Of a DNA stretch of 64,000 nt, positions 1 through 12,300 are shown piece by piece (positions within the stretch are counted from its first letter, which is position 1; each line of letters begins with the position of its first letter). The translations under genes were made by a program, and so were the position numbers. Under the pieces are notes generated by a model. That model ran no database searches, was not told the DNA's origin, and worked only from the letters and a program-made list of their open reading frames with translations. This DNA is from Maylandia zebra. Lineage: Eukaryota > Chordata > Actinopteri > Cichliformes > Cichlidae. The stretch spans positions 7,894,954-7,958,953 of the forward strand of contig NC_135167.1 in assembly GCF_041146795.1 (NCBI RefSeq), in the 5' to 3' direction.

Positions 1-231
1 CTTGATTGCAGCTGTTGCTGCTAAGGGTGGCCCAACCAGTTATTAGATTTAGGAAGCAACCACTTTTTCACACAGAGCCATGTAGCTTTGAAATTTCATG
101 TCCTTCCCCTTAATAATAAACACTTTCATTTAGAAACTGCATTTCATGTTAACTTGTGTAAACTTTTGTATATTTGTGTGACAAACATACAAAAAAATCA
201 GGAAGGGGGGAAACACTTTTTCACACCACTA
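1..231. mobile_element. Tc1-like DNA transposon, right-end remnant
   Basis: The window opens inside a Tc1/mariner-type element. The segment ends near 231 in a terminal motif reading (reverse complement) GTGGTGTGAAAAAGTGTTT, which is typical of abundant fish Tc1 families whose ends read 'gtgaaaaagt'. No transposase frame remains. The left end lies outside the window. The family assignment rests on recognising the terminal motif and the nearby phrase about 'ggttgcacaaccagtt'-type sequence, not on a database match. Confidence 0.55.
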
Positions 232-622
232 TACAGAAACATATGAACATATTTTTCAGGGCTGAAAAGCAGAAAAAAAACCTTAATTATTAGTAATGCC
301 CAGAACAAAGGAGTGACTCCTATGGTTGCAAAAAAAAGTGGTTCTATAGTAATCTTAAACATGTCCACAGCTCTGTTGATTTTACGGATTACCGTCCTAA
401 TGACTTTGTCTCCATCTCTAGTTTTAAACCCTATTAAATATATCATGATGCTCACTGTTACAGCATGGTAGGGGAAAACAGAGCACAACACAAATGTGGC
501 CCCCTGCACCTTTGCACCCACAGAAGGACCAGTGTGACCACAAAATTTGCTGTCTGGACAGCTGTTTTATTTGTCTTTTTCACACAGAACAATATTAGCG
601 TGGGTGCAGCTAAAACAACAAG

Positions 623-624
<2 letters not shown>

Positions 625-676
<52 letters not shown>
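625..676. repeat. (TA)n microsatellite
   Basis: About 26 perfect TA units. It explains the tyrosine/isoleucine-rich short open frames on both strands, which are not genes. Confidence 0.97.
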
Positions 677-682
<6 letters not shown>

Positions 683-1082
683 AACAACAGCAACAACAAC
701 AATGCAACACAAAAATGAATTAACCTAGCACGTGGCAAGGCTGTTGAAAGAAAAAGACTACACCTACCAGGACTGCTTGTAAAAAAAAAATACATATTTT
801 GAATATGTACAAAATTGCTGCCACTTTGCAAGTCAGAAAACACACACACACACACCACTATAAACACATTCACACACTAGAAATCAGGAAGTAGAGGGAA
901 CTGGTCTTTTTTGGTCCTAATTTAAAATTAGCACTTCAGTCTCCAATCAATGTCCAGCTGCTAAATAGAGCTTGTGAAATCTAAAACATGGAACAGAATG
1001 AACAACACCACGTTGTACAAGGTAGAATAATATGGTATAATGATAATATTTTACAGTCACTTTGTTTATTATGATCGCCATT

Positions 1083-1200
1083 ACTGCAACAGACTGACAA
1101 CCTGTCCAGGGTGCACCCAGTCTGTCACTGTTTTACAGCTGGGATAGGTTCCAGCCTTCTGTGACCGGGACCCCCATTCAGTGTCTGCAGAACAGGCTTC
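1083..1200 (+). repeat. Decayed LINE/SINE-tail type repeat
   Basis: Contains 'cctgtccagggtgcaccc' followed by 'cagctgggataggttccagc'. This phrase pair recurs throughout fish genomes in L2-like retroposon tails. The copy is short and diverged; no open frame. Confidence 0.5.
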
Positions 1201-2409
1201 ACTACCCTATGATTGTATTCTCATTGGCTGGCATTTTTTCTAGAGTAACTTTTTCCCAGTCAGAATGTCACGTTAAGTTTCACAGTGTCATAATGATGAC
1301 ATTGAAAATACTCAGGCGGAACATTCAATAACTGGTGTGTAGCATTACAATATGTACATTCAACTTTCGTATGCAACTTCTGGTATAAAAGTTAATTACT
1401 TATAAACTGTGTGTGTGTGCTTTTTCAATACAGGTATGTTTTAAGGAAGGTAAATATCACAGTTCCTCTGAGACTGAAACATGGAAATGATTCATGGTGG
1501 CAGCTATTCTCTTTTTAAAGATTTAGTCAGGTTTTGACGAACTAAACTCGGTATAAAAAAAGGAAGGAAGCTGTGGCATAAAAAAGAATTATCCTTATAT
1601 GGAAAAACTATGTACACTATATAAGATTTGCTTATGTATGTTTTTTTAAACGTACAGATCAGTTCAAAAGCTCAAAGTTCAAAAGTGAAATTCACTGATA
1701 CTGAATAGATTATGAAAGATTTGCATGAAAACACACACACATATGCACAGACACAACCCTGTATTGCATTCACAACCTCCATCTACAAACAGCCCCACAC
1801 ATCCATCCACCCAGTGGTCAATTTCATTAAGGTTGGCATATTTAAAGGTAACAAGGCCGACCGAAGTGCAAGTTTAAAATAAGCAAAATAAAACCACTGA
1901 TCAAAAAAAATAAATACAAAAAAGATAAAAGCAAACAAATGAAATATAATTAACTACAAATAATTTATGGCCTGCGATTACTAAATGTGGAAAAGCTTGC
2001 TGTGTTGGGCCAAATTAGAAATCAGAAAGTGAGTATTTTGGTAATTTTGCAGCACAGCATGAATTTAATAACACACTGTATTCTCTCCTGTATTTTGCTA
2101 GGCATCACAGAACAAAAGATCTAATAAAATTAATTTGGCATTTGTACTTTGTACTGTCAGCTCAAGTATTTGGCAGTGCAGCAACTTATTTGCAATTTGA
2201 AACCTGAGGGACAAAAAAAATGTGTTGATGCAGAAACAGCCTTCAACAATAGCTGCTATTAACAAAAGATGTGTGAATGTTAAAACTGACACAGGGTCTC
2301 AGTCTTGTGAAATCTAACGCTTGAGGTAGCAGACATGACAGGATTTTTTAAAGTGCGAAACATACATTCAGATAAAATTTCACATTACAGGAAACCAATG
2401 TAACATTCA

Positions 2410-2975
2410 GTGCTGTGAAAAAGTATTCACTTCCACATTCGTCACACTTAAATGTTTCAGATCATCAAACAAACTTTAGACAAAGGTTCACTTAAATAGA
2501 GCCTGTCTGACAAAGAGAAGCAGCTAACAGATCTCAAAAAGCAACCCATCAGGCCACAATCTAAAGACACAGCTGAGAAACAACATAGTGGTGGGAAGTG
2601 TGATTGTCTGGGGACTAGCCATAACAGAACCATGAATTCTGATCTCTACCAGAGGATCCTGGAGGAGAATGTAAGGCCATAAATTAGTAACCGGAAGCTC
2701 AGGTGCACTTGGGTTATGCAGCAGGAGAATGATCAGAAACACACTAGCAAATTCCTCTGTGATTGGCTCAAGGCCACTCCACAAAATAATGTGTCTGATT
2801 TAAAACAATTATGCAAAAAAGAATGGTCAAAAATGTCTCTACAGTGATGTGATTGCCAATTATTGCAATTACTTGATTTCAGTTCTTGCTGCAAAGGTTG
2901 GCAGAACCAGTTACTTTTTCACAAAAAACTTAAAAAAATCAGAAAGGGGCCAAATATTTTTTCACAGCACGTCAA
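2410..2975. mobile_element. Decayed Tc1-like transposon
   Basis: The segment begins with 'cagtgctgtgaaaaagtatt' and ends with its rough inverse 'atattttttcacagcacg', so both terminal repeats are present. Between them are scraps resembling Tc1 transposase-coding DNA without a usable frame. It lies downstream of gene A, about 420 bp past the stop codon. Length (about 570 bp) is far below an autonomous Tc1 (about 1.6 kb), so it is an internally deleted copy. Confidence 0.7.
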
Positions 2976-3391
2976 TAACAGTAAAGATTAGAAATAGAAA
3001 GTTTCATAATGCAACATGTGCATGAATAAAAATGCTCTAAAACACTGGCAGTCTTTTCAAAACACATAAGGGCTTCTTAGCAATTTGTAAAGAAAGAGTT
3101 AAAAGAATGTTTACATTTTCATACAATTCATAAGGTCATTATTTGTTTAAAAAAAACGACATATATTGCAGAGAGTTGATATTGCACTGGAAAAACCAAA
3201 CAAAATAACGCGAATGGCTTGCATTACCTGACTGAGCCACAGCTGTTACAGATGTTTACACAGATGTTGGAAGTGCAGTTAATTAATGGAAGGAAAGAAA
3301 CAATAAATGTCACTGAAAAAAACAGTAATTGTAACAAATTTCGGATTTTAGACAATCACAGATTCAGCCTCTAACTTACATCACTGAGGAA

Positions 3392-6300
3392 CTAAAAGGA
3401 CAAACTCTTAATCAGAGCCATCATTACACAAACCCAGATCACTGGGCTTGTCTTTCGGCCCTCTGCCTTATTCGGCCACAGTTGTCGGTACTGTTGGGTC
3501 TTCGCGTCATTCTCCACCTGTAGTTCGTACTGTACCAGGACTTTACTGTAACCCATCTCCTGTGATATACATTTGTAAGTTCCCTTGCACTCACTGTCCA
3601 TGTTGTCAATCAGATAAAGGCACTGCTCTTTCACCGAGCTACAGGCTGTAGAGTTTTCATCGTGCTGCCAACTGTACTGAGCATGACGGGATGACACTGG
3701 GCATTGAAGGAAATACTTTGAGTAACGTGGGACTGGGACTGGGTCACCTGTATAATTTGATGCTGTGGAAACAACAGAAGAGGGACAACTTCAGTTCTGC
3801 TTTTCGTTTTGTCTGTTTATTTTTAAACCAGTCAGATTTCAAATGTAGTGTAGTTAACCTAAATCAAACTGGTTTCCTTCCCTCAGGTGAATGTTCATAT
3901 AAGGACCAAGGGCAATGTAGCTTTAAAGCAAACAACAGAGAAAATGCGGTTGTATATTTTAACAATCATTGTTTACATAGTGTAAAACTGACATTGTGTC
4001 TATTTATGCATTTGAGTTTTCCACTGCACCAAATACCTAATGGTGTGTAAGTGTTTCAGTTGTTAATTATAGAATATAAAGCATAAGAGAACTTCTCCTT
4101 TTAAAGCCTTCAAGTTAAAAGAGGAAGTTGATCAGCTATAAGGGTTGGAAGTATTTATAAAGAATAACAGAATAAAATAGAAGAACTATATCATATGCAA
4201 ATAAACATAAAAGGATTACTATGAGATATTATTAATGTAAATTATTTAAATTTTAAAGGGTAAATGTTTGTAATGATGAAAGCACAAGTTGTGGAATAAA
4301 AACTTTTTTTAGTAACTCAGATAAACATGATCTTAAGATGTTGATAAGATTAAAACTGAAGCACATTTGACCACAGATGGCACCAATGATGAGTATCATT
4401 GCAGAAGCGTGTGGCATACAGATGCACAGCTATAAGAAGAAACAAATCTAGTTTTTGTTCCCCTTAACGTGTGACCTATTTGGCGAGACAGGAAGCTAAA
4501 CTATGATGAATAAAGGCTATGCTGTCTGCTGTGCGTTTGAATCCCCCTTGCATATGGAGGAATACAATGTGCACACTCTCACCTACCAAGCTATTCAAAT
4601 GAGTCTTATTGGCTGGTGGTAACTGGTTTCTGGTTCTGTCTTGAATTTGCGGTTTGCATCAATTTGCTGGAAAATTTGTGTGTTACATTACTTGTGTAGG
4701 TTTTCTGAAATATGTCACTCAAAAATGTGCTGCGAGTGTATTAATTTATCCTTTTAACATACATTTTGCCGTATTTGAAATGTTTGATTAGTGTATAGAC
4801 AGAGCTTGTGTTACTTGTGTTGCTGCTGTTGATTTTTTTTGTTTTTGCTTTGTATATGAGGAAACAGCGCCATGGGTTACTAACGGAAACCACAGAGGAA
4901 GCGAGAGCGGGGTCTTTATGCGCTTGCATATGCTCATACATCTACACAGTATATTTTGCAAAGACTTTTATAACTTTATAAGAGATCAGTTTCCTACCTA
5001 TAATTGAATTATGTATAAGTGTATTGTGATATTTTTCCATTCACTTATTTTGCTCTTGTTTTGACTCTGCTAAAGTAGCTTTACACAATTCACACCAATA
5101 TAAGATAAAAAAAAATCCTTATTTTTCTTTCATGCTGTCCATTCTGCATTTAAACAATCCACATTTTAGCCATTTTTCCTCTAATGCCAATCAACAGACT
5201 TTACTGCTCAACTGCATTGACTCAGCTCTTTGTGAGAGTTTGTCGAGTTAGTTAATAATTAACCACATTTAAAAAAATTTTTTACATGTACGTTTGATAA
5301 TTACTGTTATGACACCAGGCATTTCTTTATCAGTCAGTTTTATAATAGAGGAAGAGAAACTGAACTGAAGGGCTTCTTCATGATCTGGTAAAAATTAAAT
5401 AAAGATTATTTTGAATGGCAAACCATTCAAATCTATTCAAGTGAACCAAAGACAGAAAATAGTAGGAAATTACGATCATGCTCCTGGGCTACAGCTAAAA
5501 TGGCCCTTTTACTCAATCTTAGATTTTTAGACTACCTAATAAAAAATAATACATTTATATTATATAATAAAGCCAATAGTGTAATTCTTAAATATCAGAT
5601 AAATATATAAACAGTTAAAGGACAGTTAATGATAACACTAACAGGCCTCACAAACTGTGTTTAGTTTTTGTATTAGGTTTCTGAACTAGCATCACAAAAG
5701 ATAAGAAAGGGAGAGGATACATTTGGGTAATTTTCAGCTAAGAAAGTACCAACTACCAGTGTATACAGCACTGTATTGTTTTGTGGTGCATCTAATAGCT
5801 CTTGTGTTCGGAATACAGGAAAATAAAATTCAAATACCCCCAAAATATTTAAACAATTCCTTCTATGATTGTTCATAGACTATCGTTTGATCTTTGGGTT
5901 TTTCCTCTGCTATGCAGGGTCTTCACCTTAAAGTGTCCCAAGATTAGTTTTGTTGTGAATAGGCATTATGCAGTAAAGTAAAACTGAAATGAATTTAAAT
6001 ACCATTGTGCTCATTACAGACGGAAAGGTCCCCAGTGGCTGCATCATGCCAGCTCCCCCTGAAAAAGATAATTTATGAGTAAATTAGGCCGTATGGAATG
6101 ATTATGCTTAACAATCGATTTAAAAAAATTAACATGTTACTGGAACCAGTGGAAAGTTTTGATCTGTGTATATTGTTTTCTAACTAAAACATCTTTGATT
6201 AGAAAATAATTTTTGGTAGTGTGTAAGATAGTCAATACCAACTTCAGTATTTTTCATTCACACAACACTCTTTGACTGTACTGGGATTTTGAAGCAAAAG

Positions 6301-9300
6301 GAAATCTAAACAGATCAAAAGAAAAAAAGTGGAATGATTCAATAACTGTAACATTACAACATATAGTACTGTCCCCACTCATAAATGTGCTCCAAGAGAG
6401 CTTCCACATCTACATGGTTTGGAGTTTTTAGGAGTTTTACTATTACTAATATTCTGAAATTTGTTATCCCTCTTAACTGTCAAGAAAAAGGGATTTCTCC
6501 CCATCTGTGGGCAACTTAGCCTGATCTTTTCATAAGTGGAGGATTAATATGAAGTGAACCTTGACAACATTTTATCAGAGAAAAAGATCCTTAGCGGTTA
6601 GTAATCTCCCACATAAAACGAAAAAATCATCTGCATGTGTGGAGCTGCAAAAACCCAGCTGTACTTTTGCATGCAGTGTGGTTGTGTTTGTAAGTTTGTT
6701 GGTTGAGGTTTGAGTAGCACTAATTTTACCTCACTAGACCCTGTTCTCTTTTCACTATAATGTTGTGTAAATGTTCCCATTTACAGTTAAAGGTGCCTTC
6801 CCTTTTAAGAGGTAAATTTCATCTTCAAGTCAAATTTCTGTGGAACAAAACTAGAATCACAAAGTGAGAATGAAAATACCAGTGCATTGATATAGTTCAA
6901 TATAGTTCCTATAAAGGTATTTACAGAAATTAACAAATTGCCATGTGAGAAGAAAAATGTTGGGAAAGTTTAAGTGAACACATCTCTTTAGAATGAAAAA
7001 AATTCTCGTGTCATTATCAGATTTATGTTGAAAAACGTAATTTCCTTGATAGTTTGCGTAGTATGCTTTTTTAAACCCGCATTTCCTGAAAGATAACAGC
7101 TGCTGAATGTGAAAAACAAAATCACACATTTTTTTACAGCAACGCATTTCTAAGTGTACAAACCTAGTGCCATTTCTGAATTGCTGTGCTTAATAATAAG
7201 ATTAACAATAGCATTACTTTCATTGAGCCATGCAAATGATCAGGATTACGCTCATGGATGAGCAGGGCTGTGGACCACAGAGAAAAGGATTTGTTACCCC
7301 GATCAATGTGACAATGTTATTAGTTCATCTGTGGACTGATTTGCATGAAAAATGCATGACTAGAATGAGGCTTGGATCTAGGAATTTTTGGAAGGACTAA
7401 CATTGCAAAACAGGGAAAAACATGACATTTTGCATCATATCTTCACAAATGCATCTTAATCAAGTTGGAGAAAAAAAAGGGGAAATTAGTGCACGCTATC
7501 TTGATGTTCAAGAAAATGTCACGAACTAATATAGATATCCATCTGAATCCAGGTATTCAGTCCTTGCAAGGTGTGCAGGGAAATATTCTTGTTTTTTTCA
7601 GTCTGAGTCTGCCAGTGTGTGCACAGACAAGTCTGGAAAGTCACAACAGACTGGAGGGCCTGCAGGCATCTGGAGGGAATCTTGCAATCACCCACCAATG
7701 AAATATGCGTTACTCATACTAAGGTAGACACATGCACACTGTAGACATGGAAACTGACATATTCTTAGAGCTCAGGTACTGTTTAGTTGCCAAAATTCTT
7801 ATTGCATACATGTGACACAATATCCTGTACTCTACTAAAACAAAATGTCTTGACACATGGCTGCATATAACTGATTTGTGGTTACTGGTCCAATTAAACT
7901 GCCTGGAGTTGGCTGTTATATTCTTTGTTGTTGTCTGTGAAGGTTCTCAGTCATCCAGGTCATTGTAGTCTAAGGAGCTTGGAAAGAAAAGCATCTGGAC
8001 TTCTTTACGTTGCTTGAAGATGTTTCACCTCTCATCCGAGAAGCTTCTTCAGTTCTAGGGTCAAATGGTGGAGAGCCCCACATTTAAACCCTGTAGGAGT
8101 ATCTCCCCAAGAGGGACAAAATAACCCCCTAATGATAAAAAAAGAGGCCATTTATGTCCACTGTGAGTGACCATCTTTGAACAGAGGTGGTGGCTTACGA
8201 CACCAACTGTCTGCATCTATAATCCAGTTTTGAGATCCCTTCCCAGACGCCTTAACGCCCACTCACATCCTGGGCCATCTGACCTCAGGAAATCACAAGA
8301 TAGGGTGGGGCTAGGTTTCACAATGAGCTCACCCGAAACCTTGGCTGATTGTGACCTACACCCGTTTTCGCACATTGGCTCATGTGATTAGGTAGAGGAT
8401 CTATAGGGGGTCCTTTTGTCCCTCTTTGGGGGGACACTCCCACAGGGCTTAAATCTGTGACTCTCCACCATTTGACCCTAGAACTGAAGAAGCTTCTCGG
8501 ATGAGAGGTGAAACGTCTTCAAGAAATTCCAGACACTTTTCTTTCCAAGCTCCTTAGACATTCTTTGTTGTTCTTCTATGTTTCTATGTGTCTAAGACCA
8601 TACAATATAAAATGCATTGAGATCACTCTCTTTTGTGAACTGGCACTATGTAAATGAAATTTGCTCAATTTAATGCACATTATCTTGTTTTGGTATATGT
8701 GCTCTTTAATCTATGAGTAATATACAAAATATACTCATGATTTTCTTGGTTATTTATGTTAATATTTTCTCAGTTGAACAAAAGTCACCTGTTGGCTGAT
8801 ACCTGATCGGTACACAGAACACTAGTCTTTCATAAAGCAGTAGAGCTACAGTAGGACAAATTCACAAACGGCTCCAAGTGTCAATATGTGCTGAAATATT
8901 GTGACAACATGATTTACGGGACATTGTAATTCCCGAGTGTTGCTTCATCCTGGATTAAGTTTGCAATGACTCATCTGTCGAGCTTTGTCAGGTGGCACAA
9001 GGCAAAAAGTACACTAATGATGTTGCATAATCATTTATACTCTTCGGGGCGTGCGAGCACGACTTTGTAGTATCTGAATCAAACCTGTGTATGATTCAAA
9101 AGGTACACTAATGAGTGTTTAAATACTACGGAGTAATGTTTGTATAAATATGACCATGTTTTTACATGGACCATGTTTTTACATGGTCATATTCAGTGTT
9201 GGTCAAGTTACTTGAAAAAAGTAATCAGTAACTAATTACTGATTACTTCCCCAAAAAAGTAATCCCGTTACTTTACTGATTACTTATTTTCAAAAGTAAT

Positions 9301-12300
9301 TAATTACTTAGTTACTTAGTTACTTTTTAAAAACACGATTTACAACCTGAAGAGGTGATAAAGCTTTCAGCCCAATTCTACTTTTTCTGCATAATCCATC
9401 ATACAAAATGTAATCAAATGGAAAAGTCTCTTTTTTTTAAACTTGTTTTATCAGTTTTAATCTTTTAACTTTATGCATCAAGCAAAAATTTAATTATATG
9501 CAACATTCTCTGACTTGAATAAATTAGTTTAACATTTAAACCTATTTTCTGCACATTAAAGCACATAAAATAAAATATTTTTTGTGTTTACACTCACTCT
9601 TTCAAATAGATGCAAGTAAAACACAGCAGAAAATAAATAAAGTCAAAGACTCAGCGGTCCTGTTGCTCTATTTTCACCTGTAAAGCAGGACTGCGGTAGG
9701 CGGAGGTTTACCCCGGTGCAGGTGTGCCGCGGTCAGTTGAAGAATCCGCGAGTTTCTCTGTGAATTTCCCATTACGTCGTTGCGCACTCGGTGCTTGCTT
9801 GGAAGTTTAGGGTTTTTTTCGCTGTAAAAAGTTTTCTTCCCACGCACAACGGACGCTAATGTTTTTGTCCCTTTTTATGGAATCAAACTCAAAGGTCAGT
9901 ACTTCCACGCTTTAAACGCTGCACGCTCATACTCTCTCCCACAATCGATATATGATCCACTGTTGATCTGCACACAGCTGCTGTCACCAACGGTGCACTC
10001 GCTTATGTCACTGTCATGAGACATTCTCGCAAAAAAAATCACGGCTTTAGTAACGCAGTAATGCAGCGTTCCTACGGGAAAGTAACGGTAATCTAATTAC
10101 CGATTTTGCAATATTAATCCCTTACTTTACTCGTTACTTGAAAAAAGTAATCAGATTACAGTAACGTAACGCGTTACTGCCCATCTCTGGTCATATTTGG
10201 TATTAGTAATGTTGGTATTAATAAACAGTCCTGATTCTGCTTTCATTGCCTTTTGACTGTTGACCATCAGCAGCAGTAGTAATGGGCAAAGAAACATACC
10301 AGCATAGGCAAAGAAAATTAAGGTGACTAAACATGAATATAAAAAATGAACATATTTCATATTTCTGTTTAGGGAAGGAAAAGCATTCAACACAACTGTG
10401 AAGCTGACTTGTTGTTCGCTTGTATGACTTACCTCAAATAAGGTAAACACTTATTTTAATTTACTGTTGGAAACATTTAATGCAATTGTTGGCTGTGAAG
10501 AATTATTCTTCATATTTTATAGATACGAGTTCCATAAAGCTCTGAGGTCTTACTTTGTCTCACGTATGCACTGGGTGCCATCCCAGCCACAGTAAGGATC
10601 TCTGGATAACATACAGTCCTGGCAGGTATCTCCATACTGGGAACAGTCTGCTACATCAAGTTGGACCAGTTGACTTCCATTGTTCACATACAGCTTTTTC
10701 TGTAATGATGGACAGGTTTTCTTAATGTACTGGGCTTTTTCGTAAAATTCATTGGAAAATAAGATTGAAATGATTTCAAAGTTATTGATTAGATGCTACA
10801 GTAGATTCTTTAGGAGATAAAATTGTTAATTTTTCCCCTTTCGTCCACAAAAACCATTTATTCCATATGAGTAATCTTTGTGGTTTGATTGGGACATTGG
10901 TTACACAGTGATCATTGTTACTCACAAAGGTAGACTGAAGGATGATGCTGAGAACGTGTGCTTTTTGTTTGAATGGTTGATACTCAGCAATTACAAAGGT
11001 GTGACTTTCATTCTGCAGCACCTTATGAATCCCTCCATTATCTGTGGAAAGACACAATGGGGGTGAGGGGTGAGGGAGGAAATGACTAACAGTTAAAAAC
11101 TGTCTAACCACTCTAACCCACCTCTGCCATCCCACTCAGTCTCTGGATCTGTTACCTTATATGATACTACATTTTGTCTTCAGAACCTGTATAAACTCAT
11201 CAAATAAATTTGTTAACCAGTGACTAACTGTGATCTCAGCACCACACACATCACAAGGCGCAATCCACTCTGTATAGTAGCCTGTGGGGTAGTCATTCAA
11301 CAGTCACATCTAACTCATCACATACTTTAATACTCTTCTGATCATATTTAGAAAAGGCTGACTTAGTAGTCACAGAGATCAAAGTACAAACAGCGTGCAT
11401 TGACTCAACATGTTATTTTAAGGGGAACTGGAGTAAAAGGAAAACCAAAAAAGTGTCAGGGCCAGCGGGGGCAGACCGTGTGGAGAGTGTGTGTGGTGGA
11501 AGTGGAGACACATGAGAACACAGCTGACTCAAATGAAACATAATGACAATACAGAGGAGAGTAATACTAACTACAATGAACAAAGAACACCAGACTCTTA
11601 CAGAATAAAACAGGAAACACGGAGACATAGACATGGAGATTAAACATGACATGAACTTAACCGCATAGACATGAAATGTAGACGCAGGAACCAGGGAGAC
11701 TGAGTACAGGCGGAGATGACAGAAATAACTAAGAAATAAGGTCTGAACAGCAACCTAGAATTTAACTAGATTGAAAATGAATACAAAAAATACCTAAAAC
11801 TCAAACACTGGGTCACACGACCCAGTACCGTGACAAAAAGCCTGTTATGTCAACATAAAAAAGGAAAAAAAAGAAAAAAGAGGAAGTTTATATCTGGGAG
11901 TTTTATGTTACATTCAGATTGTGCCACACCTGTTCTTCTACTCGTCACCTTTGTGTGAAGACCCCAGCAGGTGTGATCATACAGGAAACTTTCGGTTTCT
12001 GGTTTTGCAGGTTACACCACCCACCTACGTTTGCCCTTTAGTAAATAATTCCTCTTCATTACAACCCAGTCCCACTCAGTCTGTTCCGATGTGTGCCTTA
12101 TTTTACTAGACATATACTAGTAATGACTACTTTAATATTATGTCCTGTTTCTACTCACCTTCCACTGTAGACAAACACACAGAACATTCTTCTTAACATT
12201 TAGTATTTTATCATTTAGATTTTTTTTTACTCACTTAAAGACAGGAAGATGACGTTCTGATTACTACTTCTGCTGTTTGGTTTACTGTCAACTTGGATGT

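Larger units (their letters stand above)
232..2409. other. Intergenic stretch without recognisable gene
   Basis: AT-rich non-coding DNA downstream of gene A. It contains a (TA)n tract, a short (CA)n tract at 841-857 and a decayed interspersed repeat at 1083-1200. Short open frames here run through the microsatellite or carry no recognisable domain. I see no exon of the semaphorin genes and no RNA gene. Confidence 0.6.

Noticed and set aside
458..728. Open frames of 84-87 codons over the TA tract
   Set aside because: They consist largely of tyrosine-isoleucine repeats produced by the microsatellite.
8470..8530. Hammerhead ribozyme-like core ('ggatgag...gaaac') in the foldback repeat
   Set aside because: One core base differs from the consensus, and the segment folds better as a simple hairpin; no convincing three-stem layout.
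10554..10760. Longer PSI exon starting upstream (MAEYIKKTC-type frame in copies A and B)
   Set aside because: Phase does not fit exon 11, and copy C has a stop in that part; the acceptor directly before KKLYVNNG fits all three.
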